A program made the position numbers and the translations under genes. DNA of 8,730 bases from Acidovorax sp. (GTDB taxonomy: Bacteria; Pseudomonadota; Gammaproteobacteria; Burkholderiales; Burkholderiaceae_C). Below, piece by piece: positions 1 through 6,460 of the stretch; the stretch's first letter is position 1, and every line of letters starts with the position of its first letter. The notes beneath the pieces were generated by a model. That model worked only from the letters and a program-made list of their open reading frames with translations. It searched no databases and was not told where the DNA came from. Location of the stretch: positions 1 through 8,730 of the forward strand of contig WOZN01000086.1 in NCBI GenBank assembly GCA_011620245.1, given 5' to 3'.

Positions 1-3
1 CAC

Positions 4-30
4 GAAAAAAGCCCTGCCGGGGCAGGGCTT
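4..30 (-). terminator. Intrinsic terminator of the usp gene
   Basis: Perfect inverted repeat AAGCCCTGCC (9-18) and GGCAGGGCTT (21-30). Read on the minus strand it is a GC-rich hairpin followed by six T residues (complement of 5-10). It begins about 20 bases after the stop codon of the universal stress protein gene, as expected for a Rho-independent terminator on that strand. Confidence 0.88.
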
Positions 31-49
31 GGGTGGGGGCGATGCCGCC

Positions 50-472
50 TCAGCGCACGATCAGCAGCGGCACCTTGCTGTGGGCCAGCACCTGGGTGGT
101 GACCGAGCCCATCACCAGCGTGCCGAGGGCACCGTGGCCGTGTGAGCCCATGACCAGCAGGTCGAACTTGCCTGTGTCGGCCACCTTGGCGATGGTCTCA
201 CCTACATGGCCCACCTTGACCATGCAGTTGGGCTGCACGCCATGGCGCGTCATGAATTTGCTCACCGGCGCGAGAATCTTCTCGGCTTCCTCGGCATAGT
301 AGGTATCCACCACTTCCTTGCCCAGCGCGGCGCGTGCGCGCGGGGGCAACGGGGGCTGCACGGTCAGCACGGTGTATTCATGGGTGCCGCCCAGCAACTC
401 TTCATGGGCGGCAAGGTAGGCGAGCATTTTCTTGGTGTAGGCGCTGCCGTCGACAGCAAGCAGGATGTTCAT
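50..472 (-). CDS. Universal stress protein, UspA family
   Basis: A 140-residue single-domain Usp, the normal length for the family. It starts MNILLAVDGS, with the conserved Asp8 of the nucleotide-binding fold. It carries the ATP-binding signature G-x2-G-x9-G-S at Gly109, Gly112, Gly122 and Ser123 (context MGSHGHGALG), followed by the usual C-terminal strand ending VPLLIVR. It is therefore likely an ATP-binding cytoplasmic Usp; such proteins help survival in starvation, oxidative stress or low oxygen, but the exact role here cannot be read from sequence. The start is supported by a GGAG ribosome site (complement of 481-484) eight bases upstream. A terminator lies just downstream. An FNR-like box lies about 60 bases upstream, suggesting oxygen-linked control. 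It is transcribed apart from the metallophosphoesterase gene, whose stop is about 107 bases upstream. Confidence 0.93.
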   Translation of the reverse strand: MNILLAVDGSAYTKKMLAYLAAHEELLGGTHEYTVLTVQPPLPPRARAALGKEVVDTYYAEEAEKILAPVSKFMTRHGVQPNCMVKVGHVGETIAKVADTGKFDLLVMGSHGHGALGTLVMGSVTTQVLAHSKVPLLIVR

Positions 473-494
473 GGCGTGTTCTCCGGAATGAATG

Positions 495-507
495 GATCAG
501 GCTGATC
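495..507. promoter_or_regulatory. 13-bp perfect palindrome upstream of usp
   Basis: GATCAG-G-CTGATC is a perfect dyad with a single central base, 23-35 bases upstream of the usp start codon. This would overlap the promoter or early transcribed region. It could be an operator; no regulator is identified, and a short palindrome can occur by chance. Confidence 0.3.
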
Positions 508-526
508 TGCGCCCGTTGTTGTTGTC

Positions 527-540
527 TTGACCTGCATCAG
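527..540 (-). promoter_or_regulatory. Possible FNR/ANR-type binding site upstream of usp
   Basis: TTGAC-CTGC-ATCAG matches the FNR/ANR consensus TTGAT-N4-ATCAA at 8 of 10 conserved positions. Its centre is about 61 bases upstream of the usp start codon. If it acts at the common -41.5 position, transcription would start about 20 bases before the ATG. No good -10 hexamer is visible at the matching place, so the call is tentative. Several Usp genes in proteobacteria are known to be FNR/ANR targets. Confidence 0.4.
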
Positions 541-579
541 GTTTCTTCGTGCGCTCGGAAGGTTGTCAGCCTTTGCCCA

Positions 580-1425
580 TCATACGGAAATACAGCATTG
601 CGCCTGGAACAATGCCTGCTCCCCCTTGCGTGCATAACCCAGCGGGTTGGCCACCACGCGGCACTGCCAGGGTGCGCCATGCCCGTCGGCTCCAGACACC
701 GTGTAGTCGCTGGGTGCATGCAGGTGTCCGTGCAGCCACAGCCGGGCCAGCGGCAGCAGTTCGTCCAGTGCATTGCAGAAACCGGCGGTGCCTGGCACCA
801 GCCCATAGCGCGGATCGGCGCTGCGCAGGCTGGGCGCGAAATGGGTGACCGCTACGGTGGGACCGCTGTGGGGGCGGGCCAGCGCTTCACGCAACCATTG
901 CTGGCACAGCAACGCCTGCGTGCGCACCTGGTCCGCCAGAAAGGGCTCGCCATGGCGCGTTCCGCCCGTCTTGCGCAGGTAGAAGTTGGCGGCGCGGAAT
1001 GCCTTGTCGCGCAGCTTCAGGCGCCGCTTGAGGTCGGTGCTGCCTTCGTGGTCGGCCAGGGCGTCGAAATCGCTCCACAGCGTAGTGCCGACAAAGCGCA
1101 CGCCGTCCAGCACCAGGGTCTCGCGCTCCAGCCAGGCGATGCCCAACTGGTCGCAGACCATGCGCAGCCGGTGGTCGGCAGCGTCGAAATCCTGCGCGTC
1201 GTATTCATGGTTTCCGGGCACAAAAAGCACGGGAACAGGCCAGCCCGCAAATTGCGGCAAGGGGGAAAAGCGTTCCAGGCCGAAGGCCTGGTCGGTGAGC
1301 TGTCCGCCCGCCTGGTAAGAGCCGATGTCGCCGGCCAGCACCAGCACATCCGCCGCGGGCGCGGGCTCGGGCGTGAAATCGGGATGCGCCTCAAGGTGCA
1401 GGTCGGACAGCAGCTGTATCTTCAT
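580..1425 (-). CDS. Calcineurin-like metallophosphoesterase
   Basis: A 281-residue protein with the metal-ligand motifs of the calcineurin-like phosphoesterase family in order: D-x-H at Asp8/His10 (SDLHLEAH), GD at Gly32-Asp33 (LAGDIGSY), GNHE at Gly71-Glu74 (VPGNHEYD), His195 (THFAP), and GH-x-H at Gly233-His236 (LHGHLHAPSD). All residues of the dinuclear metal centre are present, so it should be an active hydrolase of phosphomonoesters or phosphodiesters. The substrate cannot be told from sequence. There is no signal peptide, so it is likely cytoplasmic. The start is chosen because MKIQLLSDLH places the first motif at the usual distance from the N terminus. The ribosome site is poor: no GGAG is visible just upstream. 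The gene lies alone between pckG, with its terminator, and usp, and shows no functional link to either. Confidence 0.9.
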   Translation of the reverse strand: MKIQLLSDLHLEAHPDFTPEPAPAADVLVLAGDIGSYQAGGQLTDQAFGLERFSPLPQFAGWPVPVLFVPGNHEYDAQDFDAADHRLRMVCDQLGIAWLERETLVLDGVRFVGTTLWSDFDALADHEGSTDLKRRLKLRDKAFRAANFYLRKTGGTRHGEPFLADQVRTQALLCQQWLREALARPHSGPTVAVTHFAPSLRSADPRYGLVPGTAGFCNALDELLPLARLWLHGHLHAPSDYTVSGADGHGAPWQCRVVANPLGYARKGEQALFQAQCCISV

Positions 1426-1570
1426 GGAGAGGCAGTCTACGGCGAGGCTGTCCGCCTATTGGGGAAAACTGTGCCGCGCGGCGCGCGCCAGCGAAGCCGG
1501 TCACAGCGCTCGCGCCCCAGCGACGCCACCCCTGCGAGATCGTGATCACGCCCTGATGAACAAGCTCGGT

Positions 1571-1611
1571 TAAAAAGCCGCCACGCCACGAGTCGGCGGG
1601 GCGGGGCGGCT
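1571..1611 (-). terminator. Intrinsic terminator of pckG
   Basis: Read on the minus strand, a GC-rich stem (AGCCGCC ... GGCGGCT, with further GCC/GGC pairing inside) is followed by TTTTTA (complement of 1571-1576). It lies about 85 bases after the pckG stop codon. The long internal segment makes the exact fold uncertain, but arms plus T-run are typical of Rho-independent termination. Confidence 0.7.
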
Positions 1612-1694
1612 CCAGCGCATTTCTCCAATCGCCCGAGAGGCCACCCGGAGCATGGGCATTCCAGGAAAGCAATGCCCCGGGGTCTGGTGCAGCG

Positions 1695-3593
1695 TCAGGC
1701 AGCCGCGAGGCGCTTTTCAATAGCGGCCCGGGTCTCCAGCAGTTCCTTGGGCAGGTGGTAGGCCAGCTGCTCGAAATGGGCATCGTGCAGCTTGAGTTCT
1801 TCCACCCAGGCAGCCTTGTCGATATGGGTCACGGTCTGGAACTGCTGGGCGCTGAAGTCCAATCCGGTCCAGTTGATCTCGGCATATTGCGGTGCAATGC
1901 CGAACATTGTGTCCTGGCCCTTGGCCTGGCCTTCGATGCGGTCGATCATCCACTTGAGCACGCGCATGTTGTCGCCGTAGCCGGGCCAGACGAACTTGCC
2001 GTCTTCGCCCTTGCGGAACCAGTTCACGCAGAAGATCTTGGGCAGGGTGTGGCCCATGGCTTCGAGCTTGTGCTCCATGTCCAGCCAATGCTGGAAATAG
2101 TCGCTCATGTTGTAGCCGCAAAACGGCAGCATGGCGAACGGGTCGCGGCGCACCACACCCTGCGCGCCAAAGGCGGCGGCGGTGGTCTCGGAGCCCATGG
2201 TGGCGGCCATGTACACGCCTTCCATCCAGGTGCGGGCCTCGGTCACCAGCGGCACCGTGGTGGAGCGGCGGCCGCCGAAGATGAAGGCGTCGATCGGGAC
2301 ACCGTTGGCATCGTCCCACTGGGGGTCGAGCGCCGGGTTGTTGGTGGCGGCCACGGTGAAGCGCGAATTGGGGTGGGCGGCCTTGGCACCGGTCTGCCTG
2401 GCGATTTCGGGGGTCCAGTCCTTGCCTTGCCAGTCGATCAGATGGGCGGGGATGCCACCACCGTCTTTCTCCATGCCTTCCCACCACACATCGCCGTCGT
2501 CGGTCAGGGCCACGTTGGTGAAGATCACGTCCTTGTCCAGGCTGCGCATGCAGTTGGGGTTGGTATGCATGTTGGTGCCGGGGGCCACGCCAAAGTAGCC
2601 GGCTTCGGGGTTGATGGCGTACATCTTGCCGTCGGCATGGGGCTTGATCCAGGCGATGTCGTCACCGATGGTGGTGACCTTCCAGCCGGCAAAACCGGCT
2701 TCGGGCGGCACCAGCATCGAGAAATTGGTTTTGCCACAGGCGCTGGGGAAGGCTGCCGCCACGTGGTATTTCTTGCCCTGCGGGTTGGTCACGCCCAGGA
2801 TCAGCATATGCTCGGCCAGCCAGCCCTGGTCTCGGCCCATGGTCGAGGCAATGCGCAGCGCCAGGCATTTTTTGCCCAGCAGGGCGTTGCCGCCGTAGCC
2901 CGAGCCATACGACCAGATCTCGCGCGTTTCGGGGTAATGCACGATGTACTTGACCTTGGGGTTGCAGGGCCAGCTGGTGGTGTCTTTTTCGCCAGCGGCC
3001 AGCGGCGCGCCCACGGTGTGCATGCAGGGCACGAACTCGCCGTCCACCCCGAGTACGTCGTACACGGCCTTGCCCATGCGGGTCATCAGGCGCTGGTTCA
3101 CGGTGACGTAGGCGCTGTCGGTCAGTTCCACGCCGATGTGGGCGATGTGGCTGCCCAGCGGGCCCATGGAAAAAGGCACCACGTACATGGTGCGGCCGCG
3201 CATGCAGCCGTCAAACAGCGCGGGCTCCGCAGGAGACCTGCCAGTCTCGAGCGTGGCGCGCATTTCGGCGGGTGCCATCCAGTTGTTGGTGGGGCCGGCG
3301 TCTTCCTTCTTTTCAGAGCAGATGTAGGTGCGGTCTTCCACACGGGCCACGTCGGAGGGGTCGGAGCAGGCCAGAAAACTGCCGGGACGCTTGGCGGGGT
3401 TGAGCTTCTTGAAGGTGCCGGCATCGACCAGCTGCTGGCACAGGCGGTCGTACTCGTCTTTGGAGCCGTCGCACCAGACGATGCTGTCGGGCTTGCACAG
3501 GGCAGCCATGTCGGCCACCCAGGCCAGCAGGCGGGCGTTCTTGACGTAAGCGGGGGCGTTGAGATTCAGGCCCTGCATCGTGGGTGCGTTCAT
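1695..3593 (-). CDS. pckG: Phosphoenolpyruvate carboxykinase (GTP)
   Basis: A 632-residue enzyme converting oxaloacetate + GTP to phosphoenolpyruvate + GDP + CO2 at the entry to gluconeogenesis; in some bacteria it also works anaplerotically. Family landmarks are all present: Arg84 in the substrate-binding stretch [19 protein letters not shown] (232-243) with metal-binding lysine, metal ligand His262 (AEHML), the P-loop SACGKTN (284-290) with the reactive Cys286, the metal-binding DD at 311-312 (TIGDDIAW), [11 protein letters not shown] (331-341), the nucleotide-binding FIFGGRRS (438-444), and C-terminal [14 protein letters not shown]. Length fits the GTP class (about 600-630), not the ATP class. 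The start at [10 protein letters not shown] is supported by AGGA nine bases upstream. An upstream in-frame ATG at 3683 would add 30 residues, but these are encoded by the inverted repeats of the leader, so it was not used. The gene is preceded by an unusually structured 384-bp non-coding region and followed by its own terminator. Confidence 0.97.
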   Translation of the reverse strand: MNAPTMQGLNLNAPAYVKNARLLAWVADMAALCKPDSIVWCDGSKDEYDRLCQQLVDAGTFKKLNPAKRPGSFLACSDPSDVARVEDRTYICSEKKEDAGPTNNWMAPAEMRATLETGRSPAEPALFDGCMRGRTMYVVPFSMGPLGSHIAHIGVELTDSAYVTVNQRLMTRMGKAVYDVLGVDGEFVPCMHTVGAPLAAGEKDTTSWPCNPKVKYIVHYPETREIWSYGSGYGGNALLGKKCLALRIASTMGRDQGWLAEHMLILGVTNPQGKKYHVAAAFPSACGKTNFSMLVPPEAGFAGWKVTTIGDDIAWIKPHADGKMYAINPEAGYFGVAPGTNMHTNPNCMRSLDKDVIFTNVALTDDGDVWWEGMEKDGGGIPAHLIDWQGKDWTPEIARQTGAKAAHPNSRFTVAATNNPALDPQWDDANGVPIDAFIFGGRRSTTVPLVTEARTWMEGVYMAATMGSETTAAAFGAQGVVRRDPFAMLPFCGYNMSDYFQHWLDMEHKLEAMGHTLPKIFCVNWFRKGEDGKFVWPGYGDNMRVLKWMIDRIEGQAKGQDTMFGIAPQYAEINWTGLDFSAQQFQTVTHIDKAAWVEELKLHDAHFEQLAYHLPKELLETRAAIEKRLAAA

Positions 3594-3622
3594 CGGGGAG
3601 ATTCCTAAGTTGAAAAACACAT

Positions 3623-3700
3623 GACTTGCGCAAAACAGGCCCAGGCAAGCCGCCTGCCACAAAGGCAGGTACCGTTGTGGCATCCTTGTTTGCGCAAGTC
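3623..3700 (-). repeat. Nested inverted repeat (12-bp and 8-bp arms) in pckG leader
   Basis: Outer perfect arms GACTTGCGCAAA (3623-3634) and TTTGCGCAAGTC (3689-3700) enclose inner perfect arms TGCCACAA (3655-3662) and TTGTGGCA (3675-3682). A competing 6-bp hairpin CCTGCC/GGCAGG (3653-3658 and 3664-3669) overlaps one inner arm, so it and the 8-bp stem cannot both form. On the minus strand the element ends 30 bases before the pckG ATG, and a run of five T (complement of 3613-3617) follows it. It could be an RNA switch or attenuator. Alternatively, the two TTGCGCAA palindromes could be protein-binding sites. Confidence 0.65.
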
Positions 3701-3708
3701 CTAAAACA

Positions 3709-3784
3709 GTTTTTTCAAAGGCAGCAGACCGGCAAGCTTGCGGCAGGGCCGGGCGCAGATGCTGAGCGCTGCCTTTGAAAAAAC
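3709..3784 (-). repeat. Long inverted repeat with 17-bp perfect arms upstream of pckG
   Basis: Arms GTTTTTTCAAAGGCAGC (3709-3725) and GCTGCCTTTGAAAAAAC (3768-3784) are perfectly complementary and separated by 42 bases, which themselves contain a GCAAGCTTGC palindrome. It lies 8 bases from the neighbouring inverted repeat. CAAAGGCAG from the left arm also occurs at 3660-3668 inside that neighbour, offering alternative pairing between the two structures. The T-run is in the left arm and the A-run in the right arm on both strands, so it does not look like a simple terminator. No flanking target duplication suggestive of a small transposable element is seen. Confidence 0.65.
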
Positions 3785-3876
3785 GGCTTTCGTGCTCAGC
3801 CGGCGGGCGGGTGCATGGGCCATCCCCACGGGATGGAGGCTATGCCACGGATTTCCGCGGGTCGGCTGGGATGTCG

Positions 3877-3905
3877 ATTTTATGAACCTGCCGCTGATTT
3901 GTCTG
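3877..3905 (-). promoter_or_regulatory. pckG: Possible sigma-70 promoter for pckG
   Basis: On the minus strand CAGACA (complement of 3900-3905) and TAAAAT (complement of 3877-3882) are separated by 17 bases, a fair -35/-10 pair. Transcription from here would produce a leader of roughly 270 bases containing both large inverted repeats. The -35 match is only partial and other promoters cannot be excluded. Confidence 0.3.
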
Positions 3906-3977
3906 CCAGACACGGGCCAAAACAATGCAAAAAATGCATGAAGTTATGTCTCGATGCCGACCGCTTTTGCTGCAAAT

Positions 3978-4682
3978 TCAGTTCTGCAACGCCTGCCAGC
4001 GCTCAAACCCGGCCTTGCGCAGGGCGCAGGCCGGGCAGTTGCCGCAGCCATAGCCCCAGGCGTGGCGCGTTTCGCGCACACCGTGGTAGCAGGTGTGGGA
4101 CTGCTCCAGAACGATGTCCACCAGCGCCTGTCCGCCCAGGGTATGCGCCAGTTGCCAGGTGTCGGCCTTGTCCAGCCACATCAGCGGCGTCTCGAAGGTG
4201 AAGCGCTGGCCCATGCCCAGCGACACGGCCACCTGCAGGGCCTTCAGGGTGTCGTCGCGGCAATCGGGGTAGCCCGAGAAATCGGTTTCGCACATGCCGC
4301 CCACCAGCGTGTGCAGCCCGCGCCGGTAGCCCACTGCGGCTGCAAGCTGGAAGAACAGCAGGTTGCGCCCCGGCACAAAGGTGTTGGGCAGGCCGGCGGC
4401 ATCCATGACGATTTCCGTCTCGCGCGTCAGCGCCGTGTCGCTGATCTGGCCCAGCACGGCCAGGTCGATCATGTGGTCCTCTCCCAGCCGCTCGCGCCAT
4501 TGCGCAAACTCCGCGCGCAGCGCGGTCAGCACCTGCTGGCGCGCCTGCAGTTCCACCTGGTGGCGCTGGCCATAGTCGAAGCCGATGGTTTCGACATGCC
4601 CGAAATGCTCCAGCGCCCAGGCCAGGCAGGTGGTGGAGTCTTGTCCGCCAGAGAAAAGTACGAGGGCTTGTCCGTGTCGCAT
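3978..4682 (-). CDS. queC: 7-cyano-7-deazaguanine (preQ0) synthase QueC
   Basis: A 234-residue QueC. The enzyme uses ATP and ammonia to turn 7-carboxy-7-deazaguanine into preQ0, a step in queuosine tRNA modification. Visible features are the N-terminal PP-loop SGGQDS (11-16), the conserved stretches VPGRN (103-107) and [14 protein letters not shown] (129-142), and the C-terminal zinc site formed by Cys198, Cys213, Cys216 and Cys219 (HTCYHG ... [13 protein letters not shown]). Length matches the family. The start [13 protein letters not shown] is chosen because it places the PP-loop at the usual position; the in-frame ATG at 4754 would read through an upstream terminator. The ribosome site is weak. 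No queD, queE or queF is adjacent, so the pathway is split in this genome. The product is cytoplasmic. A terminator (4712-4736) separates it from the 48-aa gene, so it may need its own promoter or depend on read-through. Confidence 0.96.
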   Translation of the reverse strand: MRHGQALVLFSGGQDSTTCLAWALEHFGHVETIGFDYGQRHQVELQARQQVLTALRAEFAQWRERLGEDHMIDLAVLGQISDTALTRETEIVMDAAGLPNTFVPGRNLLFFQLAAAVGYRRGLHTLVGGMCETDFSGYPDCRDDTLKALQVAVSLGMGQRFTFETPLMWLDKADTWQLAHTLGGQALVDIVLEQSHTCYHGVRETRHAWGYGCGNCPACALRKAGFERWQALQN

Positions 4683-4711
4683 GGGCGGCTTCTTTCGGAA
4701 ATGGGCGGCGT

Positions 4712-4736
4712 AAAAAAACCCCGCAGCGCGGGGTTC
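4712..4736 (-). terminator. Intrinsic terminator after the 48-aa membrane protein gene
   Basis: AACCCCGC (4717-4724) and GCGGGGTT (4728-4735) form an 8-bp stem with loop AGC. On the minus strand the stem runs into a T-run (complement of 4712-4718). It sits about 22 bases after the stop of the small gene and about 30 bases before the queC start, so it ends the ilvA/small-gene transcript before queC. Confidence 0.87.
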
Positions 4737-4757
4737 ATGGTGAAGGCGGCGCACGCC

Positions 4758-4904
4758 TCATGTCATGTTCACGGCAATGAAGGCCAGCAGGAAGATCATG
4801 ATGGCACCCACCGCGGGCAACACCACGGGGATCAGCGAGACAACGCTTTCCATAGCGTCGTCCGATTGCGCTTCGGGGGCGTGCGAGGTGTTGTGGTCAG
4901 ACAT
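4758..4904 (-). CDS. 48-aa single-span membrane protein, function unknown
   Basis: A predicted protein of 48 residues: a hydrophilic, acidic and His/Ser-containing N-terminal part (about 1-20, MSDHNTSHAPEAQSDDAMES) followed by one hydrophobic segment (about 21-46, rich in V, I, L, A and F with a central VLPAVGAIM). The C terminus is only a few residues after the membrane span. No signal-peptide cleavage site or lipobox is seen. The start is supported by GGAG eight bases upstream (complement of 4913-4916). An upstream in-frame Met at 4952 lacks such support. It lies 53 bases after the ilvA stop and is followed by a strong terminator, which argues that it is a real gene at the end of the ilvA transcript or has its own promoter. 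I do not recognise a family. It could be a small membrane subunit or regulator; no function is claimed. Confidence 0.7.
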   Translation of the reverse strand: MSDHNTSHAPEAQSDDAMESVVSLIPVVLPAVGAIMIFLLAFIAVNMT

Positions 4905-4957
4905 GGCAATTGCTCCAAGGGCGTAAATTGTGTGCAATTCTAGCTGTAGCAAGGCGA

Positions 4958-6166
4958 TTACATCAGTGCCGCCTCCATGCCGGCGCCACGCAATGCCTCC
5001 AGCACCTGGGCCACATGGGGCTGGCCGCGGGTCTGCAGCACCAGTTCGATCTCCACATTCTGCGCGGCCAGCATGGTGAAAGCGCGCTGGTGGTGCACCT
5101 CTTCGATGTTGGCCCCCGCGTCGGCCACCGTAGCGGTGATGCGCGCCAGCACACCTGGCACATCGCGCGCGCTGACCTTGATGCGCGCCAGCCGGCCCGA
5201 GCGCACCATGCCGCGCTCGATGATGGCGGCCAGCAGCAGCGGGTCGATGTTGCCGCCAGTGAGCACCAGCCCCACCTTCTTGCCGGCAAAGCGTTCGGGG
5301 TAGCGCACCAGCGCGGCCAGGCCTGCGGCGCCCGCGCCCTCGACCAGGGTCTTTTCGATCTCCAGCAGCATCAGCACGGCCTGTTCGATGTCGCCCTCGT
5401 CCACCAGCACCAGGTCGTCCACCAGGCGCCTGACGATTTCCTGCGTGATGGTGCCGGGCGTGCCCACGGCAATGCCCTCGGCTATTGTGGATTTGCCCTG
5501 CGGGTGGTGCGTGCCCTTGATGGCATTCACCATGGCCGGAAAGCGCGAGGTCTGCACGCCGATGATCTCGATGTCCGGGCGCAGCGCCTTGGCCGCCGTG
5601 GCCATGCCGGCAATCAGCCCGCCCCCGCCCACGGCGATGACCAGGGTGTCCAGGCCGGGCACGGCCTGCAGCATCTCCAGCGCGATCGTGCCCTGGCCGG
5701 CGGCCACGGCTTCGTCATCGTAGGGATGGACGAAGACCAGCCCTTCGGTGCCGGCGAGATGGCAGGCATGGGCGCGCGCTTCCTCCAGCGTGTCGCCGTG
5801 CAGCACCACCTCGGCGCCAAAGCCGCGCGTGCGCTCCACCTTCACGCCGGGCGTGAAGCGCGGCATCACGATCACGGCACGCAAGCCCAGGCGCTGCGCG
5901 TGGTAGGCCACGCCCTGCGCATGGTTGCCAGCGCTCATGGCCACCACGCCACGAGCCCGCTCTGCGGGCGTGAGCAGCGTGAGCTTGTTGCAGGCGCCCC
6001 GTTCCTTGAAGGAGGCGGTGAACTGCAGGTTTTCGAACTTCAGGAAAACCTGGGCGCCGACGATGTCCGACAGCGTGCGCGATTCGACGCACGGCGTGTC
6101 GAGCACCTGGCCCTGCAACCGGGTGGCCGCGTCGCGAATGTCTTGAATGGAAAGCATGGCTGTCAT
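4958..6166 (-). CDS. ilvA: Threonine ammonia-lyase (single C-terminal ACT domain)
   Basis: A 402-residue PLP enzyme that deaminates L-threonine to 2-oxobutanoate and ammonia, feeding isoleucine synthesis or threonine breakdown. It has the PLP lysine Lys54 in ASFKERGA (51-58), the SAGNHAQGVA stretch (78-87) and the glycine-rich phosphate-binding loop GGGGL (180-184). A C-terminal ACT regulatory domain begins at about residue 327 (RIKVSARDVPGVLARI). The length and single ACT domain match the roughly 400-aa form, not the 514-aa E. coli IlvA with two regulatory repeats. The symbol is therefore given for the reaction; a catabolic role (TdcB-like) remains possible. The start could also be the ATG three codons later at 6157; neither has a clear ribosome site. 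A sigma-70-like promoter inside an intergenic repeat lies just upstream. A 48-aa membrane protein gene follows 53 bases downstream. Confidence 0.93.
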   Translation of the reverse strand: MTAMLSIQDIRDAATRLQGQVLDTPCVESRTLSDIVGAQVFLKFENLQFTASFKERGACNKLTLLTPAERARGVVAMSAGNHAQGVAYHAQRLGLRAVIVMPRFTPGVKVERTRGFGAEVVLHGDTLEEARAHACHLAGTEGLVFVHPYDDEAVAAGQGTIALEMLQAVPGLDTLVIAVGGGGLIAGMATAAKALRPDIEIIGVQTSRFPAMVNAIKGTHHPQGKSTIAEGIAVGTPGTITQEIVRRLVDDLVLVDEGDIEQAVLMLLEIEKTLVEGAGAAGLAALVRYPERFAGKKVGLVLTGGNIDPLLLAAIIERGMVRSGRLARIKVSARDVPGVLARITATVADAGANIEEVHHQRAFTMLAAQNVEIELVLQTRGQPHVAQVLEALRGAGMEAALM

Positions 6167-6196
6167 TGTGGGGGCAGCGGCGCGCCGGGCTATAGT

Positions 6197-6245
6197 GCTA
6201 TTATATTAATAGCTGTTAGCGCTTGTGAATAAAGCGCTGGCGGCC
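6197..6245 (+). repeat. Dispersed 49-bp intergenic repeat, copy 1
   Basis: First of three copies that align without gaps over 49 positions, sharing the core AGCTGYYAGCGCTT, then eight variable bases, then AGCGYT. In this copy AGCGCTT-N7-AAGCGCT forms a perfect 7-bp hairpin. The orientation is opposite to the other two copies. The match to a repeat I associate with Comamonadaceae may extend to about 6258 (GGCTCAAA). It overlaps the ilvA promoter. Confidence 0.8.
6200..6229 (-). promoter_or_regulatory. ilvA: Sigma-70-type promoter for ilvA inside the repeat
   Basis: On the minus strand TTCACA (complement of 6224-6229) is followed after 18 bases by TATAAT (complement of 6200-6205), matching the -35 box at 5 of 6 and the -10 box at 6 of 6 positions. 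Transcription would start near 6193, about 27 bases before the ilvA ATG at 6166. Both boxes lie entirely inside repeat copy 1; the aligned bases of the other two copies do not form these boxes. Confidence 0.6.
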
Positions 6246-6280
6246 GATTTGGCTCAAAGTTCACCAGGCAGACATGTTCC

Positions 6281-6298
6281 GGCGCCGCTTCAGGCGCC
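6281..6298. other. GGCGCC hairpin between the 47-aa ORF and ilvA
   Basis: GGCGCC-GCTTCA-GGCGCC gives a 6-bp all-GC stem with a six-base loop, starting 19 bases after the stop of the 47-aa ORF. There is no T-run on either strand, so it is at best a weak or Rho-assisted terminator or a processing site. Confidence 0.3.
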
Positions 6299-6316
6299 CC
6301 GGCGCATCTTCTGCGA

Positions 6317-6460
6317 TCAGGCCGGAAATGCGCGTGCCAGCACCGCCGCCAAGTCCATCGCCCGGGTGTCGATGGCCCCCACCACTCGGCCCAGAGCCTC
6401 ACCCAGGGCAGCATCGGTGGTGAGCAGGTTCAAAACCTCATGCGTGATCCAGGCGGTCAT
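6317..6460 (-). CDS. Small hypothetical protein (47 aa)
   Basis: A 47-residue ORF starting MTAWITHEVLNLL, predicted largely helical with an alternating hydrophobic pattern and no cysteine, membrane span or signal peptide. The start is chosen because AGAGG lies eight bases upstream (complement of 6469-6473); the in-frame extension to 6577 has no such support. It lies upstream of ilvA on the same strand, with about 150 bases containing a hairpin and repeat copy 1 between them, so it is probably not co-transcribed. I do not recognise a family. A real but uncharacterised small protein is plausible; a chance ORF cannot be excluded without comparison to related genomes. Confidence 0.5.
   Translation of the reverse strand: MTAWITHEVLNLLTTDAALGEALGRVVGAIDTRAMDLAAVLARAFPA

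Larger units (their letters stand above)
3594..3977 (-). other. Structured 384-bp non-coding region upstream of pckG
   Basis: No supportable gene lies between the pckG start and the queC stop. The half next to pckG contains two tandem large inverted repeats (3623-3700 and 3709-3784). The far half contains a possible promoter (3877-3905), a 7-bp hairpin CCATCCC/GGGATGG (3820-3836) and small dyads GTCTG-C-CAGAC (3901-3911) and ATGCA/TGCAT (3925-3939). No convincing terminator for queC is seen; none of these hairpins is followed by a T-run on the minus strand. Confidence 0.6.

Noticed and set aside
334..1545. 403-aa plus-strand open frame across usp and metallophosphoesterase
   Set aside because: It overlaps two recognised minus-strand genes and their intergenic DNA; the product is Arg/Gln/Ala-rich with no domain.
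1540..1550. CGTGATCACG palindrome between pckG and the metallophosphoesterase gene
   Set aside because: Only 10 bp and without positional context (over 110 bases from the nearest start codon); treated as chance.
1755..3608. 617-aa plus-strand open frame opposite pckG
   Set aside because: It is the antisense shadow of a clearly identified gene in GC-rich DNA; its composition (very rich in G, H and V) is typical of such shadows and it has no recognisable domain.
3594..3683. N-terminal extension of pckG by 30 residues resembling a hydrophobic signal
   Set aside because: The extension is encoded by the inverted repeats of the leader, PEP carboxykinase is cytoplasmic, and the internal ATG at 3593 has a ribosome site and gives the family length.
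3709..3784. Small transposable element (MITE) explanation for the 17-bp inverted repeat
   Set aside because: No flanking direct duplication is visible and the element sits in a coherent structured leader; a simple terminator is also unlikely because no T-run follows the stem on either strand.
3954..4943. 329-aa plus-strand open frame opposite queC and the small membrane gene
   Set aside because: Antisense shadow of identified genes without recognisable motifs.
4910..6232. 440-aa plus-strand open frame opposite ilvA
   Set aside because: Antisense shadow of ilvA, rich in His, Gln and Ala, with no ribosome site or domain; the minus-strand gene accounts for the open frame.
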